Source of the DNA: Helicobacteraceae bacterium UBA6016
GTDB taxonomy: Bacteria > Campylobacterota > Campylobacteria > Campylobacterales > UBA6016
DNA: 7,343 bases
Direction of reading: 5' to 3'
Assembly: GCA_002428055.1 (NCBI GenBank)
Contig: DIZY01000087.1
Location: 44,505 to 51,847, forward strand
The notes beneath the pieces were generated by a model that made no database searches, was not told where the DNA came from, and worked only from the letters and a program-made list of their open reading frames with translations. The translations under genes were made by a program, and so were the position numbers. Shown here piece by piece: positions 1 to 5,076 of the stretch (its first letter is position 1; each line of letters begins with the position of its first letter).

Positions 1-1
1 A

Positions 2-67
2 AAATCGGCGGAGTTTAGCGTGGAGCGAAACCTCGATGAGACCCTAAAAGTGTTGGAAGCCTTTTGA
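2..67 (+). CDS. 3' end of an upstream gene (possible glycosyltransferase), partial
   Basis: An open frame enters from the left edge and ends at TGA 65-67, giving 21 residues that finish NLDETLKVLEAF. The stop overlaps the TTG start of waaF in a TTGA tetranucleotide, the same arrangement seen at other junctions in this window, which argues that this is a real gene end and that the two are translationally coupled. The ending resembles the C-terminal helix of family 4 glycosyltransferases (phenylalanine-serine, then an amphipathic helix with a Thr-Leu pair). That would suit a gene next to waaF in an LPS/LOS core locus, but 21 residues are too few to assign a family. The function is left open. 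Confidence 0.55.
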   Translation, partial: KSAEFSVERNLDETLKVLEAF

Positions 68-1020
68 AAATACTAATCCGTTTGCCAAACTGGCTAGGTG
101 ACGCCGTGATGGCGACGCCTGCAATCGAGAGCCTTAAAGCTTCGTATCCTGACGCCAAGCTTACCCTTGTCGGCTCCGCCGCCGCTTTGGCTCTGTTTGA
201 AAATAACGAAAGAGTCGAGCAGCTAGTGCCGGATGAGAGTAAAAAGTCAAAAAGCCGTATTTTTTGGCTTTACAAAAAAGCGAAAGAGCTAGGAAGTTTC
301 GACATTGCCGTGACGCTTCAAAATTCTCTTTTGTCTGCTCTTTTTCTGTTTTTTACCGGTTCAAAGATTCGTATCGGGTATGCGAGAGAGTTTCGTTCTC
401 ATTTTTTGACCGATGCTCCAAAAGAGGATAAAAAAACGCATCAGGTTTTGAGGTATTTGGGATTAGTAAAGCCTTTTTGCTCCGTTGCTATGGAGGAGCT
501 GAAGCTGTGCGCAAAAGAGGAGAAGCAAAATCTTTGCATCATCAATCCAGGTGCGGCGTACGGAGAGGCGAAAAGGTGGGACGCAAAGAAGTTCGGTGAA
601 GTGGCGGTGCGGATGTCGCAAAGCTATGATATAGCGGTAGTGGGCGGCAAAGATGAGGTCAAAATCGGTGAAGAGGTTGAGGCTATTTTGCTCTTGGCAA
701 ATGTACAAAACTACAAAAACCTAGTCGGCAAGACCGCAATGAACGAGCTAATAGAGCTCATAGCCTCCGCAAAGCTATTTATCACGAACGACAGCGGACC
801 GATGCATATAGCCGCTGCCTTTAAAGTGCCGACGGTCGCAGTATTCGGTCCTACCGATGATAGCGAGACATCTGCTTGGGGCAATCCAAAATATGCGATA
901 GTCAAAAAAGATATGGATTGTCGCCCGTGCAAAAAACGGGTCTGCCCGTTAAAGCATCATGATTGTATGAGGCTTATTTCTGTCGATGATGTTTTGTTGG
1001 CAGTAAAAGAGGTTATCTAA
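64..1020 (+). CDS. waaF: ADP-heptose:LPS heptosyltransferase II (GT9 family)
   Basis: Transfers L-glycero-D-manno-heptose from ADP-heptose to the first heptose of the LPS/LOS inner core, on the cytoplasmic face of the inner membrane. The 318-residue protein has the GT9 two-Rossmann layout. The N-terminal motif is RLPNWLGDAVMATPA (residues 6-20), with D13 at the place of the catalytic aspartate of WaaC/WaaF. NPGAAYGEAKRW (161-172) opens the second domain, followed by NDSGPMHIAAAF (242-253) and FGPTD (261-265), which bind the nucleotide sugar. A C-terminal cysteine group (C286, C289, C294, C301) in a C-x2-C-x4-C-x6-C pattern is typical of the WaaF branch and favours it over WaaC. The TTG start at 64 is chosen because the next ATG would delete the first motif; GGAAG at 55-59 can serve as ribosome binding site. 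The 3' end overlaps convergent gmhA by 8 bp. It is shorter than the E. coli protein (about 348) but complete. Confidence 0.93.
   Translation: MKILIRLPNWLGDAVMATPAIESLKASYPDAKLTLVGSAAALALFENNERVEQLVPDESKKSKSRIFWLYKKAKELGSFDIAVTLQNSLLSALFLFFTGSKIRIGYAREFRSHFLTDAPKEDKKTHQVLRYLGLVKPFCSVAMEELKLCAKEEKQNLCIINPGAAYGEAKRWDAKKFGEVAVRMSQSYDIAVVGGKDEVKIGEEVEAILLLANVQNYKNLVGKTAMNELIELIASAKLFITNDSGPMHIAAAFKVPTVAVFGPTDDSETSAWGNPKYAIVKKDMDCRPCKKRVCPLKHHDCMRLISVDDVLLAVKEVI
931..950 (-). terminator. Intrinsic terminator of the heptose operon, inside waaF
   Basis: Read on the minus strand, AACGGG (950-945), a CAGA loop (944-941) and CCCGTT (940-935) form a 6-bp GC-rich hairpin followed directly by TTTT, so the T run is six long including two paired bases. 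It begins about 62 nt past the gmhA stop, the position expected for the end of the gmhB-gmhA transcript. It lies antisense within the cysteine-rich 3' part of waaF. Structure is seen in the sequence; termination activity is inferred. Confidence 0.7.
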
Positions 1021-1579
1021 AGCTATCGTCAATAGCCTGACAAATAATATGTCCGATGGCGATATGCATCTCCTGAATTCTAGGCGTGTCGGATGAAGGT
1101 ATGACGATATTTAGCTCGCATGTGTTATTCATACCGCCGCCGTCTCTGCCACTTAGCCCCAGCGTTCTCATTCCCTTGGCTTTCGCCAACTCCAGTGCGC
1201 TTATTACATTTTTGCTATTGCCGCTTGTTGATATGCCTATCGCTAGGTCGCCTTTGTTTCCTAGACCCTCTAGCTGTCTGTCAAATACCCTGTCATATCC
1301 GTAGTCATTGCCTATCGCCGTTAGTGCGGAGGTGTCGGTAGTGAGCGCTATGCCGGGAAGGCTAGGGCGTTCGGTTTTGTATCTGCCCGTCAGCTCTGCC
1401 GCTATATGCTGTGCATCCGCCGCACTTCCGCCGTTGCCGAATATGAGTATTTTACCCCCATTCTTTAGCGTATCTACCGCCATTTCGCACGCTTTTTGTA
1501 TACTCTCTTGCATCGTGTCTGCCACAAGCTTTGCCGTCTCTATGTGTCCGTTAAGTTCGCTTTGTATCATCTCTCTCAT
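1013..1579 (-). CDS. gmhA: Sedoheptulose 7-phosphate isomerase (phosphoheptose isomerase)
   Basis: Catalyses the first committed step of ADP-heptose synthesis, sedoheptulose 7-phosphate to D-glycero-D-manno-heptose 7-phosphate, in the cytoplasm. The 188-residue protein is a single SIS domain of normal length for GmhA (E. coli 192). The phosphate-binding motifs GNGGSAADAQH (48-58) and STSGNS (117-122) are present. H58, E62, Q169 and H177 match in spacing the zinc/catalytic set H64, E68, Q175, H183 of Burkholderia GmhA, including the QEMH-x4-H signature near the C terminus, so the enzyme should be active. The ATG at 1579 overlaps the cytochrome c stop as ATGA, with a weak AGGGA upstream. It is the last gene of the minus-strand operon; its stop overlaps the end of convergent waaF by 8 bp, and the likely terminator lies inside waaF. 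Confidence 0.95.
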   Translation of the reverse strand: MREMIQSELNGHIETAKLVADTMQESIQKACEMAVDTLKNGGKILIFGNGGSAADAQHIAAELTGRYKTERPSLPGIALTTDTSALTAIGNDYGYDRVFDRQLEGLGNKGDLAIGISTSGNSKNVISALELAKAKGMRTLGLSGRDGGGMNNTCELNIVIPSSDTPRIQEMHIAIGHIICQAIDDSFR

Positions 1580-2037
1580 GAGCTTATCCCTGTAATGTCG
1601 ATTTGTTGTTCTTTTTTGATTTTTTTCATATCTTGCAGCTCTTTTTCGCTTTTTTGTCTAGGCTTTAGCTTTGTGACATATTCGGCTAGTTTTGCGGCAT
1701 CCTCATGACTGAGTCCCTCGACTTGCACCTGCATAATTTTTTTATTGTTTCCGCCACCGAAACTTCCTGCTTGATACCCTACTATCAGCTCTAGTAGTTT
1801 TTCCTTGGTTAGGGTATTTAACGGCGGATAAGCCTCTGTGCCGTCGCCGTTATCGCCGTGGCAAGGTGCGCATTTGCTATACAGCTGGGCTCCGCTTAGA
1901 TCACTTACGCTGGAGGCCACCGTTACGCCGCTTTTGTCGTTTTCCGGCACGAACGCCATAACGACCGAGTAGAGCACGGGAGCCAGTAGCAGCGCCCCAA
2001 ATCCATAGATGAGAGCTTTGCCAAAATCAATTTTCAA
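1576..2037 (-). CDS. Membrane-anchored monohaem class I cytochrome c
   Basis: A 153-residue protein with one hydrophobic segment at about residues 8-30 and no obvious signal peptidase cleavage site, so probably anchored with the haem domain in the periplasm. The haem motif is CAPCH (56-60), followed by GDNGDG and a PPLN segment; M102 in the KKIMQVQ stretch is the likely sixth iron ligand. The tail from about 124 is rich in Lys and Glu. It would carry electrons between respiratory partners that cannot be named from sequence. The start is TTG at 2037-2035, overlapping the hldE stop as TTGA, with AAGG seven bases upstream; the next methionine (M27) would cut away the membrane segment. It overlaps gmhA by 4 bp. 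Its place inside an ADP-heptose operon has no obvious metabolic logic. Confidence 0.88.
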   Translation of the reverse strand: MKIDFGKALIYGFGALLLAPVLYSVVMAFVPENDKSGVTVASSVSDLSGAQLYSKCAPCHGDNGDGTEAYPPLNTLTKEKLLELIVGYQAGSFGGGNNKKIMQVQVEGLSHEDAAKLAEYVTKLKPRQKSEKELQDMKKIKKEQQIDITGISS

Positions 2038-3479
2038 GAGTTTGCCTTGATTCTTTCTATTGTTTTTGTCGTTGATTTGCCGTCAACTAGGGCTATCGTC
2101 ATTACTTTGCCGCCGTTTTTTGTGACTGTGTCGTAGCCTACGATATTTTCAGGCTCATAGTCAGCCCCTTTTACCAAAATATCCGGCACGAGAGAGTCTA
2201 TCAGCTCTTTTGGCGTCTCCTCGTCAAAAAGCGCAACAAAGTCGATACATCCAAGAGCCGCAAGGACTCTTGCGCGGTCAAGTTCGCTGTTTATCGGTCT
2301 ACCTTCGCCTTTTAGCTCTCTCACGCTTCTATCGGTATTTAGCCCGACTACGAGTGCGCTCCCTAGTTTTCTAGCCTCTGAGAGATATTTGACATGTCCG
2401 CTGTGGAGTATGTCAAAGCAACCGTTTGTAAATACGACCTTTTTGCCTCTCGCCTTTAGTCCTTCTACCGCTTTTTTTAGATAAGCCCTATCTACTATTT
2501 TGTCTTCAAAATCTTCGTTTGCCTCTTTGGTTTCAAAGGAGATTATCTCCTCCAAAGTGACGGTGGCGCTTCCGACTTTTGCGACCACTACTGCCGCCGC
2601 TTTGTTGGCAAATTTTGCCGCCTCTACTATATCCGCTCCTATCGCAAGCGAGATGCCAAGAGCCGCAAGTACCGTGTCTCCTGCGCCAGTTACATCAAAT
2701 ACCTCTTGCGCTAGAGTCGGTAGCTTCGTGGTTCCGCTCTCATCAAATATTCCGATGCCGTCTTCGGACAGCGTAATAATGGAGTACTTGAGCTCTAACT
2801 CTCTTTTTAGCTTGATTCCCGCTTCAAACAGTTTTGTATCGTCTTTTATCTCTATCTTGGTGGCTTCAGACGCCTCTTTTTTGTTTGGCGTTAGAAGCGT
2901 CGCACCTTTGTATTTGGTATAGTCCGAGCCTTTTGGGTCTGCGAGTACGGGGATGTTTAGGGAGTTTGCTAGAGTGATTAGACGCTGTGTAAGCGAATCC
3001 GTCAAAACACCTTTTTTGTAATCGGATAGCAGTATTGCATCAAACTTTGAGCCGTTTTGGGATGCAAATCCGACTATTTTTGCTTCATTTGCTTCATTTA
3101 TTTCGTTTTTTGTCTCTTTGTCAAACCTGACTATCTGGTGTGAGCCAGCCATAACTCTGGTTTTGAGTGAAGTGACTCTGGCATCATCTTCAAATATTGC
3201 ACTTGTATCGGCGCCAAGCCTCTCAAACTTCTCTTTAATTATTTTTGCCGCTTCATCGCTTCCCAGTATGCTAGACACACAGACCTTTGCCCCTAGGCTG
3301 ATGAGGTTTGCTACGACATTTCCGGCGCCGCCGAGGCTCTTTGTCTCTTTGGTGACCGCCACTACAGGCACGGGAGCCTCCGGACTTATTCGCTCAGCGC
3401 CGCCCCATAGGTATGAGTCAAGCATCAAGTCCCCGACTACGAGGATGTTCGGGCGTCTTTTTTTTAGCCTCTCTATCAT
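2034..3479 (-). CDS. hldE: Bifunctional heptose 7-phosphate kinase / heptose 1-phosphate adenylyltransferase
   Basis: Performs two steps of ADP-heptose synthesis: phosphorylation of D-glycero-D-manno-heptose 7-phosphate at C1, and, after GmhB, transfer of AMP to the heptose 1-phosphate. The 481-residue length matches E. coli HldE (477). Residues 1 to about 315 are a PfkB/ribokinase domain with GDLMLDSYLWG (16-26), SLGGAGNVVANL (48-59) and the active-site motif DVTGAGDT (262-269; catalytic base D268). Residues about 330-481 are a cytidylyltransferase-like domain with TNGCFDILHSGH (351-362, containing the HxGH nucleotide-binding motif), KGADYEPENIVG (437-448) and GKSTTK (467-472). Both halves look intact. 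The ATG at 3479 overlaps the hldD stop as ATGA, and the stop overlaps the cytochrome start as TTGA. The linker carries a small in-frame duplication (NEANEA) near residue 130. Confidence 0.96.
   Translation of the reverse strand: MIERLKKRRPNILVVGDLMLDSYLWGGAERISPEAPVPVVAVTKETKSLGGAGNVVANLISLGAKVCVSSILGSDEAAKIIKEKFERLGADTSAIFEDDARVTSLKTRVMAGSHQIVRFDKETKNEINEANEAKIVGFASQNGSKFDAILLSDYKKGVLTDSLTQRLITLANSLNIPVLADPKGSDYTKYKGATLLTPNKKEASEATKIEIKDDTKLFEAGIKLKRELELKYSIITLSEDGIGIFDESGTTKLPTLAQEVFDVTGAGDTVLAALGISLAIGADIVEAAKFANKAAAVVVAKVGSATVTLEEIISFETKEANEDFEDKIVDRAYLKKAVEGLKARGKKVVFTNGCFDILHSGHVKYLSEARKLGSALVVGLNTDRSVRELKGEGRPINSELDRARVLAALGCIDFVALFDEETPKELIDSLVPDILVKGADYEPENIVGYDTVTKNGGKVMTIALVDGKSTTKTIERIKANS
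2045..2048 (-). promoter_or_regulatory. Ribosome binding site deciding the cytochrome c TTG start
   Basis: On the minus strand AAGG lies seven bases before TTG 2037-2035. Together with the TTGA overlap and the need to keep the N-terminal membrane segment, it supports the TTG as the real start. Confidence 0.5.
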
Positions 3480-4447
3480 ACGCCCAGTTCTCTTTTTGCT
3501 ATTGCTTTTATTTCGTCCGCATACGCCTTAATACCCTCTTCAAGCGTAAATCTAGGCTCGTATCCAAGATACTCTCTCGTCTGTGATATATCCGCCTCCG
3601 TGTGGTTTTGGAAGAATTTGAAAGGGTTGTCTATGTACTCTATTTGTCTCTCTACGCCGATAGAGGTTGTGAGCGCACCGAATAGCTCGTTGTACTGCCT
3701 AGCCACGCCTCCGCCGACATTATAAACCCCGCTTTTTGTCGCTTCAAGAGCTTTAATATTTGCCTGTACGACATCTTCAATGTAAACAAAGTCTCTTTTT
3801 TGCTCTCCCCATTTGAAGAGTTTTGGAGCATCGCCTCTTAATAGTTTTAGTCCCAGTTGGAGTATCATCGATGCCGTAGTGCCTTTGTAAAACTCTCTTG
3901 GACCGTACACATTAAAGTATCGTAGTCCTACGATTTTGAGGTTTGGGTGGTATTTGATATATCTTGCGGCTAGATTGTCCATCATCAGCTTGCTAAAGCC
4001 GTACACATTCTCAGGCTCTTCACCGTTTCCTATGCAGTTTGGTGCGGCTGAGTTGCCGTATGTTCCGGCGCTACTTGCATACACCACATCTGCGCCCATC
4101 TCTACGGCAAGGTCTAGTATGTCGCCGAATGCGTTGGTGTTCGCCTCCACCATCTTTTTTTGATCCATGACGGTCGTATCGGAGATAGCGGCTTGGTGAA
4201 AAATGTAGTCAAACTTTAACGCTTTTAGTCTTTTCATCGCAACAGGATCTGTGATGTCGCCCGCTATTACTTCGCCTTTGAAACCTTGCAGATTTTTGAA
4301 ATGACCTAGTACAAATGCGTCAAATATTACGATGTGTGCTTTTGGATAATTCTCTTGTATGTGAAAAGCTACGCTCGAGCCTATAAAACCAGCCCCGCCC
4401 GTTATCAGTATGCTTTTGTCGTTTAAGTCAATATCGATGTATTTCAT
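3476..4447 (-). CDS. hldD: ADP-L-glycero-D-manno-heptose 6-epimerase
   Basis: Inverts C6 of ADP-D-glycero-D-manno-heptose to give the L,D form used by the heptosyltransferases, using tightly bound NADP. The 323-residue protein is an extended short-chain dehydrogenase: GGAGFIG (17-23) for the dinucleotide, ASSAGTYG (124-131) with the catalytic Ser, and Y149-x3-K153. The segment LRYFNVYGPREFYKGTTAS (175-193) is diagnostic for HldD; K188 in it probably corresponds to the second catalytic lysine (K178 of the E. coli enzyme). KRDFVYIEDV (217-226) is also typical of the family. It is slightly longer than E. coli HldD (310), mostly through an N-terminal extension of about ten residues. AAGGA (4457-4453) sits five bases before the ATG. 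It lies 11 bp after gmhB and overlaps hldE by 4 bp. Confidence 0.95.
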   Translation of the reverse strand: MKYIDIDLNDKSILITGGAGFIGSSVAFHIQENYPKAHIVIFDAFVLGHFKNLQGFKGEVIAGDITDPVAMKRLKALKFDYIFHQAAISDTTVMDQKKMVEANTNAFGDILDLAVEMGADVVYASSAGTYGNSAAPNCIGNGEEPENVYGFSKLMMDNLAARYIKYHPNLKIVGLRYFNVYGPREFYKGTTASMILQLGLKLLRGDAPKLFKWGEQKRDFVYIEDVVQANIKALEATKSGVYNVGGGVARQYNELFGALTTSIGVERQIEYIDNPFKFFQNHTEADISQTREYLGYEPRFTLEEGIKAYADEIKAIAKRELGV

Positions 4448-4452
4448 CTAAT

Positions 4453-4457
4453 TCCTT
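4453..4457 (-). promoter_or_regulatory. Ribosome binding site of hldD
   Basis: AAGGA on the minus strand, five bases before ATG 4447. It is the only clear Shine-Dalgarno sequence among the internal genes of this operon apart from the weaker ones at overlaps, and it sits in the 11-bp gap after gmhB. Confidence 0.6.
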
Positions 4458-4458
4458 G

Positions 4459-4986
4459 CTATTTTATTGTCTCAATTATATCAAAAATACCGTTAACGAC
4501 GAACTCCGCCTCGGTGTTTTCTTCGTCTATTTTGTGCCCGCTGCGAACCAGTACGGTATGCCCGACTCCCGCATTAAGAGCAGCTTTTATATCGCCCTCT
4601 TTGTCGCCTATCATCCATGAGTTTTGCATATCTATATCAAACTCTTTTTGTGCGGCAAGCAGCATCCCCGGATTTGGTTTTCGGCAATCGCACCCATCCT
4701 CGGGAGTGTGCGGACAGTGGTAGACTTTTGCTATTTTTGCGCCGTGCTTTTCAAGTTCGCCGACCATGTACTCCGTAAGGCTCCAAAAATCTTCGTTTGT
4801 ATAGTAGCCTCTCGCTATTCCTGACTGGTTTGTGACTACGATAATCAGATAACCTTTTTCGTAAAAGCTTTTTACAGCCCCAAAAACCCCTTTTTGAAAC
4901 TCAAAATCCTCTATTTTGTGGGCATACTCTTTTTCTATGTTGATTACTCCGTCTCTATCCAAAAAAACGGCTCTATCTCTGTTCAT
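4459..4986 (-). CDS. gmhB: D-glycero-D-manno-heptose 1,7-bisphosphate 7-phosphatase
   Basis: Removes the 7-phosphate from heptose 1,7-bisphosphate between the two HldE reactions. The 175-residue protein is a HAD-superfamily histidinol-phosphatase-type enzyme: FLDRDGVIN (8-16) with nucleophile D10 and acid/base D12, TNQSGIARG (52-60) for motif II, K103 in CRKPNPGM, and GDKEGD (127-132) with the metal aspartates D128 and D132. The structural zinc site is C91, H93, C99 and C101 in CPHTPEDGCDC; this loop is shorter than in E. coli GmhB, which accounts for part of the length difference (175 versus 191). The ATG at 4986 follows AAGGGA by four bases. It is the first gene of the minus-strand operon and is divergent from the receiver-PAS gene. 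Confidence 0.94.
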   Translation of the reverse strand: MNRDRAVFLDRDGVINIEKEYAHKIEDFEFQKGVFGAVKSFYEKGYLIIVVTNQSGIARGYYTNEDFWSLTEYMVGELEKHGAKIAKVYHCPHTPEDGCDCRKPNPGMLLAAQKEFDIDMQNSWMIGDKEGDIKAALNAGVGHTVLVRSGHKIDEENTEAEFVVNGIFDIIETIK

Positions 4987-4990
4987 ACAA

Positions 4991-4996
4991 TCCCTT
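4991..4996 (-). promoter_or_regulatory. Ribosome binding site of gmhB
   Basis: AAGGGA on the minus strand four bases before ATG 4986, marking the translation start of the first gene of the heptose operon. Confidence 0.6.
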
Positions 4997-5028
4997 TTAT
5001 CTTTTTATCTAAAGTTTAACTATTAACA

Positions 5029-5034
5029 AATATA
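5029..5034 (-). promoter_or_regulatory. Candidate -10 of the gmhB operon promoter
   Basis: The heptose operon must be transcribed from the 90-bp divergent region. The best minus-strand match to TATAAT is TATATT here, which would give a leader of roughly 35 nt. It overlaps the plus-strand TATAAT box. No convincing -35 is visible, and other weak A/T-rich boxes nearer gmhB cannot be excluded. Confidence 0.3.
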
Positions 5035-5036
5035 AT
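5031..5036 (+). promoter_or_regulatory. Candidate -10 box for the receiver-PAS / HD-GYP operon
   Basis: A perfect TATAAT lies 40 bases upstream of the ATG at 5077, preceded by A/T-rich DNA with spaced T runs (about 4991-5020) and no clear -35, as is usual for housekeeping promoters in Campylobacterota. Transcription would begin near 5043, giving a leader of about 34 nt. Confidence 0.55.
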
Positions 5037-5065
5037 CGTACATATTGCGCTTTCAGCGTCCGCTT

Positions 5066-5070
5066 GGAGG
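5066..5070 (+). promoter_or_regulatory. Strong ribosome binding site of the receiver-PAS gene
   Basis: GGAGG six bases before ATG 5077 is the strongest Shine-Dalgarno sequence in the window and fixes the start, rather than the second ATG at 5092. The surrounding leader can be drawn as a hairpin that would partly pair this element. Confidence 0.75.
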
Positions 5071-5076
5071 TCCGCT

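Noticed and set aside
250..272. AAAGCC...GGCTTT inverted repeat in waaF with T residues on the minus strand
   Set aside because: It could act as a back-up minus-strand terminator, but it is AT-rich with a 9-nt loop and lies about 750 bases past gmhA, far weaker than the one at 931-950.
1022..1036. GCTAT-CGTCA-ATAGC hairpin just past waaF
   Set aside because: Considered as a waaF terminator, but the 5-bp stem has no T run on the plus strand, and it lies within gmhA codons.
1086..1708. Several plus-strand open frames opposite gmhA and the cytochrome gene
   Set aside because: They overlap well-recognised genes on the other strand, have low-complexity Ser/Leu/Pro-rich sequence and no matching family or ribosome site.
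2500..3531. Long plus-strand open frames opposite hldE
   Set aside because: They are antisense to an intact, clearly identified HldE, and their Ser/Ala-rich composition is typical of shadow frames.
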